A DNA stretch of 64,000 nucleotides from Struthidea cinerea (taxonomy: Eukaryota; Chordata; Aves; Passeriformes; Corcoracidae): the NCBI GenBank assembly GCA_013397865.1, contig VZTI01001775.1:124001-188000 (forward strand). The letters are read 5' to 3'. This document shows, one piece after another, positions 12,778 to 22,601 of the stretch (the first letter of the stretch is position 1; the number at the start of each line of letters is the position of its first letter). The position numbers were made by a program, and so were the translations under genes. The notes below the pieces were generated by a model. The model worked only from the letters and a program-made list of their open reading frames with translations, was not told the DNA's origin and did not search any database.

Positions 12778-13466
12778 ACACCTAAAAAAGAAAATAAAGT
12801 TGGAAGTAAAGTTGCATTACTTAGTACAAGCCATCCTTCCAAGCGAACTGCTCACACTTTTTCCTAAGTATCCTAAAAAATGGTCAGCTAGAGGATTGAT
12901 ACTAGCAATCAGTTTAGCCTGCATGTGCCTGGACAGCTGTTCTAACATGTTTTTAATCTATTTACTCATAGGAAAATTCTCTAAGCTATGATAATTAAAA
13001 TTAGTCTCATTTACAAAGAATTTCCAGAGTGTGAACAGGATGAATGCACATGTGTATCTAATTCCCTCGCTGCTGCTGTTTTAATCTGCGTTTTGCTATT
13101 TATGGAAGTCCAGGAAGAAGTGTATTTAATTCCTGGGACTCAGAAACTGACAATCTCTATTTGGCTTCCTGAAGGAAGAAACACTGTCAGAACACAAACC
13201 AGTAAGCATTGCTACTTGTAAAAAAAAAAAAAAATACATATGTCCTATTAAGTACTGTCCATTTTAATTGATCTTATATAAAATAAAAATCCATTCCAGG
13301 AATATTACTTGATTGTTCCAAGATTCTAGGCAGTGTATCTGTAGCAAGTAAAAAACCCATCAAGTTAAAAATGAGACACCTTTTCTTTGAGTAGGTGTTT
13401 CTGCTAATGGATTGCTGATTTTCATAGTGAAAAAGCCACCCTGAACATTCATGTAATATAACATAT
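12778..13466. other. Unique noncoding DNA
   Basis: This is the interval between the solo LTR and the next CR1. It holds short frames and a 14-A run near 13220. No recognisable feature was found. Confidence 0.5.
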
Positions 13467-14577
13467 CCATAGAAAGGTTTAGGTAGGAAGGCAAGTTTAA
13501 AGATCATCTAGTTCCAACCCTCATGCAATAGGCAGGGACTCCCTACAGAGATTAGTTTGCTCAAAGCCCCCTGCAGCCTGCTGTTAAAAACTTCCAGGAA
13601 TGGGGCATCTACAGCTCCTCTAGGCAACCTGTACCAGTGTCTCACTATCTTAATCATAAAAAATTTCTTCTTAATGTCTACAGGCCATGGAAATAAATAA
13701 ATAAATAAAAGAAAAAAGGTCTCTCTCCATCTTTCTTTTAAATCTCATTTAAATATTGAAAAGCCATAATAACATGTTCCTACAGCATTCTCTTCTCCAG
13801 GCTGAATGATTCCAGCTCTCTCAGCTGTTCTTCTCAAGCATCATGTTTAACAGGTCCATGCCTTTCTCACACTGGAGAACCCTGAGCTGAATGCAGCATT
13901 CCATGTGGGGTCTCACCAGAGCAGAGAGGCAGAATCACCTCCCTTGGCCTGCTGGCTACACTGCTTTTCATACAGTCCAGGATACAGTAGGACTGAAAGC
14001 ACATATTGCTGGCTCAGATCCAGGTTTTTGTGCACCAGTATCTCCAAGTCCACCTGTGCAGGGCTACTCTCAGTGCAGTAATTCCACAGCCTTTACTGAT
14101 GCTGGGGATTTTCCCATCCCAGCTGCAGCACCTTGTATTTGGTTTTGTTGAAATTCATGAGACTATGAGATTAATATGGGCCCGCACCTTAAACTTGTCA
14201 AGGTTCCTCTGGATGGTATCCCTTCCTTCCAGTGAATCAACTGCACCACTCACTTGATGTCACCTGCAACCTTGCTAAGGGGGCACTCAAACCCATCATC
14301 CATATCTGTGAGGAAGATATTAAGTAGTGTTGGTCCCAGTATGGATCTCTGAGAAACACCGCTTTGAAATGGTTTCCACTTGGACATTGAGCCATTGACT
14401 TTAACCCCTTGGATGTGACCATCCAGCCAATTCCTTATCTGTCTAATAGTCCATCTGTCAAACCCCACTCTCTCCAATTTAGCAGCCAAAATGCTGTGTA
14501 GGACTGTATAAAAGGCTTTACACTAGTCTGAGTAGATTACGCAGTAGCTCTGTCTGTGTCTACTGATGCAGTCAGTA
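13467..14577 (-). mobile_element. CR1 LINE, 1.1-kb copy with decayed RT, minus orientation
   Basis: Read on the minus strand, this is CR1 from the last part of the reverse transcriptase to near the 3' end. The minus-strand frame at 14250-14489 encodes the late RT region: a 'IRNWLDG' stretch, then 'VNGSMSKW', then 'ILGP.LLNIFLTDMDDG'. The catalytic-site equivalent reads VAGD instead of the usual FADD, so the copy cannot encode active enzyme. The plus strand starts at the element's 3' side with 'ccatagaaaggtttaggtagg' and 'aagatcatctagttccaacc'. An (AAAT)n patch at about 13692-13710 expanded inside the element. Confidence 0.92.
13692..13710. repeat. (AAAT)n microsatellite inside CR1
   Basis: About four to five aaat units interrupt the CR1 3' region and were probably gained after insertion. 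Confidence 0.8.
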
Positions 14578-17460
14578 CACTGAAGATGCTACTTAATTTC
14601 ATTTAGCAATAAAATAAAAATTTGGATGCTATTCCAGTTCCTACCACACTTTATTAAAGGCGTAGTAATGCTGAAGATAGGGAGAAAACAAGGATCAGCT
14701 GAAAGTGCTTCACCTATCTGCAACACGCTTCTGAAAACAAAAAGAAGTTTGCAAGAGTATGCACATACAAGACTGGAAAAGACATTTATTTTGACTACCT
14801 ATCAGACTCATCTTTTAGAATTATGTTAGAAGTATCCTGACACCAGATTTAGGATAATTCTGAACATGACTGCAAATTGCTGGAAAATGACAGCACACAT
14901 GCCTAACAGCAGTTGCTACAACTTTGTATCCATCTCACCTGCCAACCTTCATGTCTTGGATTTCTCACTAGTCTCCTTGCTGGGCTTAGGTATAAATGTT
15001 TAGAAGTCCCTTTTTCTATTAAGTCAATATTTTTTCTTCCTGCTGATCATAAGCTGCTTTTCATGGAGCAATATGATTACGATGCCCGCAATATGTTAGT
15101 CAGTCACAGCAATGTGCGACCCATTTCACACTTTTTGCATAATGCAATCTCTCTGCTTAATATGCCTTAAATCTTATTTTTAATTAGAAAATCAAAATCT
15201 TAAATTTAAAATTTTTGGATGGCTTCATATCTATGGAAAAAAAATGATTTGCATGATATTTATCTCATCCAGAAATCAGAGAATAAACTCATTGCAGATG
15301 CAAACAAGCGAGCTTTGGCATAATAAATTAAATCACTGCATTAATGAAGTGCTATGGCTGAGATTCTTAATACTTACAAATCTTGACAATCTAAGACTTC
15401 TGTTTTCTTTCAAGGACAGAATTTTGTGTACTAGTGTTGCTTTAGAAGACCATATCACATTAGAGCATTTCAAACAAAACACATCTGTACATGTGCAGGA
15501 CTTAAGACACATGAAGTCTTAACTTTATTAATATGGACAGCTATATTTTTGTTTAACACTAGATTCATTAGTAGCATAGATTTGATCACCATGAGAGTTT
15601 ATTTTTCAATACAGTATTGTCAAGTAACTGAATTTGTAAAAATACTTATTGATGTGACCCACCCACATGTGCACATTCTAGTTTTATCATGGTTGCCATT
15701 CTAAGCAGTGTTAAACCAACTTGCAATATGTGTTGGAAGAGATTATCTTCTCCTAAATAGCATTGAAGGCTTTTATTAGTATTGGAGAAGTGAAGAAATA
15801 TATTTGCCTGCTAGAATACCTGTCAGTTGTGAAAATCTGTCCTATTTCTTTAGTGCTTCTCAGTATAAATTACAATACTCCCAGCCTCAAAGGGAAAATT
15901 TTGCACAGTAACACAAGTGGATTAAGAAACTGACAGTAGAATTAGTCCAAATAGGTGCTCCACAATTAAGCAAATCTAGAAGCTCAGGTGTGGGTTGATG
16001 TCCAGCCCTGAAATGACACCTGCAAAGTATTTCCTGGTTTGGTGGCTTTGCATGCCTGATGTCCCTGTGATTTAGTTTGCAGCAGACTAGACTGGAACCA
16101 TACAGTTTCAACATGCTAATCTTGGCAAAGAAACAGATCAAAAAGTTCCCATCTTTCTTGATCTCATCCCTGTTTCTGCCCATATGTTGCTTTCTGTCCT
16201 TTTTTCAGAAGGTTATCTTTTAGCTTAGATCAGCCTAGTGACTCAGTTTTTACTGAAGACAGAAAAAACTGCCAGCACAGCCAAGGAGATTGTGAAATCT
16301 TACAGAGGGGGGAGAAGAAGGAGAAGCTATTTCATGAATTACTTTGTAAACTACCTTTGCTGTTAAATTCAGCAAATCCTGAAGTACAGTCCAAGTAGAG
16401 ACCACAAGAGAAGCAACACAGCAGCTAAGACAGACCTATACAGGTCATTAATCTCATAGTTCTGCTAAGATATTTATTACATGTGACTGCAAAAAATAAG
16501 GAAGCATGACATTCTGGCATCCCAGGAGCTGAGTGAACAGATCAGGGACATTATAGCTTTCATTTACTTATGGCTGAAAGATTTTCAAGACTACAGCCAA
16601 ACAAGAAAGTACAGGTAAAAAAAAAAAGTAAATCCTAGTACAACTGAAGCCAAACACAAGTTTTTATGGAACACAGCAGGAGCACCAGAGGTATTTAAAT
16701 CTTTTGCAATTTAGATGATACTATTACTCTTCACAGCCTGATAGCATAAAGCTCTTCTCTTCCTACCATTAGAACAGCTTTTCATGGACTGCTGAGCCCA
16801 AAGTGTGTAAGAATATAGTGAAAGCCTTTAAGAAAAAAAAAAAATGACTGTTATTTTCTAAGCCCAAAAAGAGCTGCTTTGTCTCCTTCCACCCAGTGCC
16901 GCTCACAAGGAATGGTACAGACCCTGCTGGGATGTTCTCAATTCCAAAATGATAAAGCGAAAAAGCTCATACCCCCAAACTGCTACCACTTTTTATTTTG
17001 TATTTTTAGATAATGATAATTTTGCCTTGGTACACATTAAATCTTAATGGGAGGATAGAGTTGTCTACAAATTAATCAGCAATGACAGATGCCACAGTCT
17101 AATTATAGCACTGAAATGTGCAAAGAACTGTAATGAAAACTGATTACTATCCACATAATTTCTACAATTTTAATTATAATAAATAACTTAAATGACTAAT
17201 TATATAAGTAAGTCACATTTGCCTATTCCATTCCTCATTATAAAATTTCTACAGCAATGGAGATGCTATGCTATATATTTTTGTTCCGTTAGTTTACTTA
17301 TTGCATTATGACCTATTTCAAATGTCTTTTTCTGAATCAGAAAATTTAATTTGCATGTTACTTCTGTAGAATGATTCTTAAAGAAGTAACCCACAATATT
17401 TAATTAGTATTTAAGCCTCAAATAATACAGAAGAAGAAATGTATCTTTGACATAACATTG
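14578..17460. other. Unique noncoding DNA
   Basis: No recognised gene or transposon was found. Several frames of 60-98 codons occur on both strands without familiar motifs. The right part (about 17060-17440) is unusually rich in homeodomain- and POU-type motifs and is listed separately. Confidence 0.5.
17060..17440. promoter_or_regulatory. Candidate conserved noncoding / enhancer-like segment
   Basis: The segment carries a perfect POU octamer ATTTGCAT at 17349-17356, a TGACAGAT word (MEIS/TGIF type) near 17084-17091, and repeated TAATTA-type cores near 17100, 17168, 17199 and 17400. Such clusters are common in vertebrate developmental enhancers, but AT-rich DNA produces TAATTA words by chance. 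It is an inference from motif content only; no conservation could be checked. Confidence 0.2.
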
Positions 17461-17711
17461 ACCGGATAAGAGCAAATGGCTTCAAGTTGCAGATTTAGAT
17501 AAGGTAGTAGGACAAATTACTTCACCGAAAGGGTGGTCAGGCACTGACATAGGCTGCCCAGAAATGTGGTCATGGTCCCTGGAAATGTTCAAAAAATGTG
17601 AAGATGTGGCACCTGGGGGCATGGTGCAGTCGTGAACACAGCAGTGTTAGGTTAACAGCTGGGCTTGACGATCTTAAAGGCCTTGTACAACCATATTCTA
17701 TGATTCTATCT
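17461..17711 (+). mobile_element. CR1 LINE 3' end, plus orientation
   Basis: This is the CR1 3' terminus in sense direction, with 'ttcaccgaaagggtggtcagg', 'aggctgcccagaaatgtggt', 'gggcttgacgatcttaaagg' and the terminal ATTCTATGATTCTAT. It is severely 5' truncated (about 250 bp). Its tail is the integration site of the LTR that follows; the last six bases, CTATCT at 17706-17711, are the left target duplication. Confidence 0.93.
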
Positions 17712-18316
17712 TGCCGCGGTGCTGTGCTGGCCAGCACGCTGCCTGGCACCGGGCAATGCCTCACCTGCTTGGGGTGGAGGAGGCGGACGCCGACCGCAGC
17801 GCTGGAGGGCAGGCTCAGCACCTGTTCGTGTTCGCCTTGCCCACCGGTGGCAGGGTGTGTGGAGGAGGAGGGAAAGAGCGGAGGGACTCTCTCATGAAAA
17901 GGAGAAGGGTTTATTCCAACAAAAAACCATGAGCAGAGCCAACGGATTTAGGCGTAGGGTTTTTATACCCCTACATAATAGGTAGGGAGAACCTACAATA
18001 ACCAGTAAGATATCAGGTATGGGGTCTTACAAAGGGGGGAGAAGGGACCAGGGCGAATGGGAGAAGATGTGGGGAGTAGAGGGTTAACATGAGCCAATTA
18101 CCAACCCAGGAACATAGAACTTTCTAAAGACATAATCAAAAATGAACCATAATGGGGAGGGGGGAGGGAGCAGCCAATGGTCACAGCATGCTTCACACAG
18201 CAGTTTGGGTGCTTACTGTGCCTTCCAGTCCTTGTGCTGTGGGCACATCAAACCACTGGACCTGTTGGTCTGCCTGGTCCAGCTGACCATGGCTCTGGCC
18301 GTGGCTCACCGCAACA
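17712..18316 (-). mobile_element. Solo ERVK-like LTR with perfect 6-bp target duplication
   Basis: On the minus strand the element starts TGTTGCGGTG at 18316 and ends CACCGCGGCA at 17712, giving TG...CA termini with imperfect inverted ends. CTATCT occurs at 17706-17711 and again at 18317-18322, a perfect 6-bp target duplication as expected for class II (ERVK/beta-like) elements. The minus strand has a TATA box (TATAAAAA, plus 17960-17967) and an AATAAA signal (plus TTTATT, 17910-17915) about 45 bp downstream, followed by a GC- and CpG-rich U5. No internal viral genes remain. The several overlapping plus-strand frames at 17.6-18.0 kb come from the GC-rich U5 and are not genes. Confidence 0.9.
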
Positions 18317-19029
18317 CTATCTTATCACTTAAAAGTTAGAAACAGTCAATGAACTACCTAAGACAAACACCCTACAAAAACTTCCCTCTTTTTAGAAGCC
18401 TAAGAATATCCAGCAAGTCCTGATATATGTCCATCATGAAGGGCTGATTTCAGGCCATGTGAGAGAAAATACAGGGAATTGTAGAACTCAGGAACTCTTC
18501 ATGGAAAGTGGTAAGAAGCATCTTCTATGATGTCTTCGGGTAAAACACTTAAGGATGATGATAGTTGAAGGAAGTGTTGCTACGAAGTCCTGGAAGAGCT
18601 CTGAAAAGAGCAAAATGTGTACAGAACAGAAAAAAAAAATTCCTCCAAAAGGACAGAATTCCCCTCCAAAGGAAGGAATATTATCTCCTGTGAAGACAGA
18701 GTTGAAAGAACCATACTCACATGAGCACTGAAGTTCTTATTTGAGTTCAGAACTCCCATTACCATCTTAAAGTAGGGCACTCAAGCAAACAAACCAATTT
18801 CTGGTGAAGAGAGTGGTATATAAAAACTATCTTGTGCATTTTTGGGTCATAGTATACTGTCCTAAGAGTTAGATTTTTATGTTAATTGTGGAGAAAATGG
18901 CCAGATAGAATCCCAAGAGGGCACTGAGTCCATTATTAGATACCACATCAGTTTTAACACTACAAAATTTAAATATAAGCAGTACTCCTAATACACAAAG
19001 GGCAGGGCATGCAAGCAATACCTAGGCGA

Positions 19030-19065
19030 GCACACACACGCACGCACGCGCACACACACACACAT
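19030..19065. repeat. (CA)n / (CG-CA) microsatellite
   Basis: Alternating ca units are interrupted by cg units (cacgcacgcacgcgcaca) over about 36 bp. This is alternating purine-pyrimidine sequence. Confidence 0.92.
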
Positions 19066-20356
19066 ATAGAGATCATTTTTGTCAAATGAAACATTTTCCC
19101 TGCATGCTTTTGGGCATATCAGGTAGGAATATCAAGCCCCTTCTGCAGCCCTCCTCTAAGTGCAGTTGCACCCTCCCTCTGCATATACACACCCTGACAT
19201 GCAAGGAATTTGTGTGCACATGCTAATTCAAACCTATACAAAAATAGCATTATAGTGGTGCTGCCTCTAGCTTTCAGAGGCTGGCCCATAAATCTTTATT
19301 GCTGGATAAAACATGCACTTCACCAAGACAGGCATTGCACATGGTTGAATACGTGTCACCTTTGAAAACAACACTATATATCCTGCAGTGTTCAACTCAC
19401 TATTTAAAAATCCATTCACATTGAACTATGTTCTGCATGTGCCAACACCTATTCTGAGACTGAAAGACAGAAGAGTGTGCTCTGATGAGACAGGCAGGAG
19501 GGTGGGGAGAGATGCAAAATATTTAAAACAGAAGTTCTGAAAACATAAAAGTCTAAATTGGCCCAGATGCTTAACTGCTTTGAGCATCCCTGGGCATACA
19601 GCTTGTGCCTAATGAAGCAGCATTAGTTTGGCCTTTGGATGTAAGCAACACATTCAGTCGCCCCTGACACATCACTGAAAATAATTGGGCCACGCTAAAG
19701 GATACCAAATGAGTGCCAGAGATATATGTCACTCAACATATAAATGTCGTAATTACTTCAGCTAGGAGAAGAAATGCCCAAAATAAAACCCTTATAAAGG
19801 CTGGCAACATAAAGCGCATTCTCATTTTGAATATAAATGAATTTTAAAATAAAACTGTTTATTTGCTTCTTAGATTTGCAGTGTTCCCTCTTTTTATCTA
19901 TAATTTACTGTCATTCATTACTTAATTTACTTTGATTCTGGTAAATTAGTTTTATTTTCTAAGCCTTCTTAGAAAGTCAGTTAGACAGATGGAAAACTAT
20001 CAGTATTAGAACTCATATTCTTCACTGTTCAGGGATTTTCATGTGTTTTCCAAACAAGAATTGATGGAATAATTGTCCGTCTTGTACAAGATGATGCTTG
20101 ACCCAGAAAGGAGCAGTAGCCATTTGACAGCATTAAAATGAAAGTTTTGAGGGTAAAATCTCATCTTTTCTGTTGCTGGTGAACTGGATGCAAGTTTTGT
20201 CACAGACACAAAATCTTAATCTGATTATTTCACAGTAACTATGGAGCTTCAGCTCATAAAAATTCTGCTTCCTCAGCACTCTTCACTGCAGTCAGGTCTG
20301 CTCTGCCTGCTGCTCTGTCCAAGGACAGCAAGGAGCCTACTACAGCCTTGAAACAA

Positions 20357-20415
20357 GCAGGTGCAACAGCTTAGCAGGTGCAACAGCTTAGCAGGGGCAA
20401 CAGCTTAGCAGAAGC
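20357..20415. repeat. 17-bp minisatellite, about 3.4 copies
   Basis: The unit GCAGGTGCAACAGCTTA occurs at 20357-20373 and 20374-20390 exactly, and at 20391-20407 with one change (GCAGGGG...). It is followed by a decayed partial copy starting at 20408. Confidence 0.93.
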
Positions 20416-20524
20416 ACTAGCTGTTGATTATTCTAGGTGAAAGTTTTTTGGATATGATCCTCCCAGACAGTGAGAGATCTGTGCAAGCATTTTACTTCAC
20501 CATGGTTCATGGAAGGAGGATGAG

Positions 20525-20668
20525 AGACAACGCGCATAACTTGAAACAAGGAGGTTCAAATTGGAGATAAAAAGCATCTTTTTTCCCCTGACACTGCTTG
20601 GAGTAGGAGGTTGGATAGACTAGAGAATTCTTGATGTTCCTTCCAACCTGAATCATGGTTCTGCATAT
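20525..20668 (+). mobile_element. Short CR1 3' relic, plus orientation
   Basis: It retains 'aacttgaaacaaggaggttc', 'ggagtaggaggttggataga' and 'gttccttccaacctgaat', which match the order of the CR1 3' end with internal deletions. The terminal ATTCT repeats are eroded. Confidence 0.75.
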
Positions 20669-21072
20669 GCAGAAGAAATAAGAACATAGTTATTACTAGG
20701 ACCTGCTTTGTGCATTTGAATGAATCAATATAGCAATAGCTACTGCTTCTCCATCTGAAACCAGTAAAAGCTGATATTCTAGCACACATGGATTTTTAAA
20801 AATTTTATATAAATCTTTAGTCTTTATGAAAATAAACATGCATCACACAGACTAAAACATACATACCCCTTTCACAAACCTGAATTGCTACTACGTCTTC
20901 AATAGCCATAAAAGGATTTCAGGTTATTTGAAGGAATACTACATCAGTGAAATCAGACCTTGATATATCCTTGGTTTTAAAGAAAACTGATTAAATTAGA
21001 GTCAAACATCATTTTAGGTACTATATATTGTTTGACTCTCAAGCCAAGACATCTTTAAGGTGGAGATCTTGT

Positions 21073-21138
21073 GGTTTGGTTTGGTTTGGTTTGGTTTGGT
21101 TTGGTTTGGTTTGGTTTGGTTTGGTTTGGTTTGGTTTT
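21073..21138. repeat. (GGTTT)13 pentanucleotide microsatellite
   Basis: Thirteen uninterrupted ggttt units over about 66 bp. Purity suggests recent expansion and likely length polymorphism. Confidence 0.96.
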
Positions 21139-22247
21139 CTCCCTAATGTAAAAGTTCTCTGTTTCTCACTTCTGTTTCAATGATTTGAACAAATATTGAG
21201 AAAAACTGGCTATGGAGAACCTGTCAATGTGCCACAATTATATAATGAATTTAGAAGAGGTAAAAGATAATTATTTTCTTGATCTCTTGATTATTATTAA
21301 AAAATCCATGATGTTATTTGTAAAAAAACAAGGAACAACATAAGAATGAATACAATTTTAAAGTTGAAAAATCACCTAAATGGTTTGATAATATCATTGC
21401 TTGTGTGTTACAAATAATTCGATAAGAAAGAGATAATTTTCTCAAAAGGAACTGTTGACTCAGATTCCTAGAAGTATTTCTTTCAGCACAAGTGTGTATC
21501 TTCAGCCCTCTCTAACCTCTAGAAGTCAGTTTGGCTAGGATACTAAATGCTTACTCTGAGCACATAGATTTTCGGCTTGTGTTAGAAAAGAATCTATCTA
21601 GTGTTTTATGCTGCAGTCCCCAACACCAGACTGGGGTGTAAGGGGCCACAATGTCAGTATTGGGACCAGAGCCCTTTATCTCACACATATTGCTCAATGC
21701 GACAGCAATGGATGCGTAGTGAGTGGAATGAGCAGGAAGAAGATCCAGGCTCTGACCAAAGCCTGAGATGTCAGAACCTGCATAAAAAAGCATCAACAGG
21801 TAGTAGGACTTCAGTATGGGGGAAGTGCAGGGTGATGAGGTGTTGAAATGTAGATTCGTGTCTTTTCTTAGCCTAGAAGGCACTGGCTGTTTTGTTGCAT
21901 AGTGACACGCTTCCAAAGTGTATCAGGGCATCCTTCAAGTAAGGCCAAATATGAGTGGAAATAACATGTGCAGAAGCAACCTTCAGACTGGGTCTGTCAC
22001 ACATAAATCAAATTTTAACATCCTGGTGTTTCATGACGACACTCTGCTAAATCACCAGAACCGAACCCTAGACAGTGTCATCAGAAGGTAGCAAGGTAGG
22101 GTAGAACACTGCCTCCAAAGTAGTCGATAGACTCAACATAAAGAAACTAAAGAGTAGCAGTTGTTTTGGGACAAAATAATTTTAAAAGGATCCATTATTA
22201 AGCTGTTAAAAAAAAAAAATCCAAGCAGACATTTTGCCGCTATACAG

Positions 22248-22601
22248 GATTTAGAATTTTCCCATGATGAACAGTTCATGAGTAAAAAAACAAGTTATGA
22301 CAGCCATTGCCTGTTTAAATCTTCAAAAGGATCAAAGACCTCTTTGTCTTTTGCTTCATGCTCCTGGAATTGGTTTCAGACATTGTCAACACAACTGAAG
22401 TTGATGAATTTTTTGTTTCCAATCCATACTAGTGATCAACACATTTCTATTCTTGACAAAGACTTCTCAAGAAACAAGACTAAGCCACTTACATATTCTA
22501 GCAGAGGAAGACAGTCACAGAGAAGGCCAAGCTCTCAGCAGAGTATTCTGAGGAGAGAGATAAATGAAAGCACATGTTTCCAATTACAAATGCAGAAACA
22601 A
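22248..22601 (+). CDS. Candidate coding exon of unknown protein (uncertain)
   Basis: A reading frame runs open from 22161 to 22667 (168 codons), the longest in the window not explained by a retroelement. It has no good ATG at its left end; the first internal ATG is at 22278. If it is an exon, a plausible acceptor (...gccgctatacag) ends at 22247 and a plausible donor (CAA|GTAAAT) starts at 22602. That gives 354 nt, exactly 118 codons, phase 0 at both ends. The product would be serine-rich and polar, with a basic patch (SSRGRQSQRRPSSQQS) and a Q/E-rich end (QLQMQKQ) of coiled-coil character. I recognise no family. No partner exon was found nearby, the acceptor's pyrimidine tract is weak, and chance remains possible. 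Confidence 0.25.

Larger units (their letters stand above)
18323..20524. other. Unique noncoding DNA with a CA-type microsatellite
   Basis: No gene was recognised. It holds the dinucleotide tract at 19030-19065 and the 17-bp minisatellite at 20357-20415. The part around 19560-19880 has few low-complexity runs and looks like sequence that could be conserved, but that is only an impression. Confidence 0.5.

Noticed and set aside
17598..17985. Several overlapping plus-strand frames in GC-rich DNA
   Set aside because: They lie across the CR1 tail and antisense to the U5/R part of the solo LTR; three frames open at once show low stop density, not coding.
21551..21916. 121-codon minus frame overlapping an 81-codon plus frame
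   Set aside because: Opposite-strand frames over the same bases, neither with a recognised family or clear splice signals.
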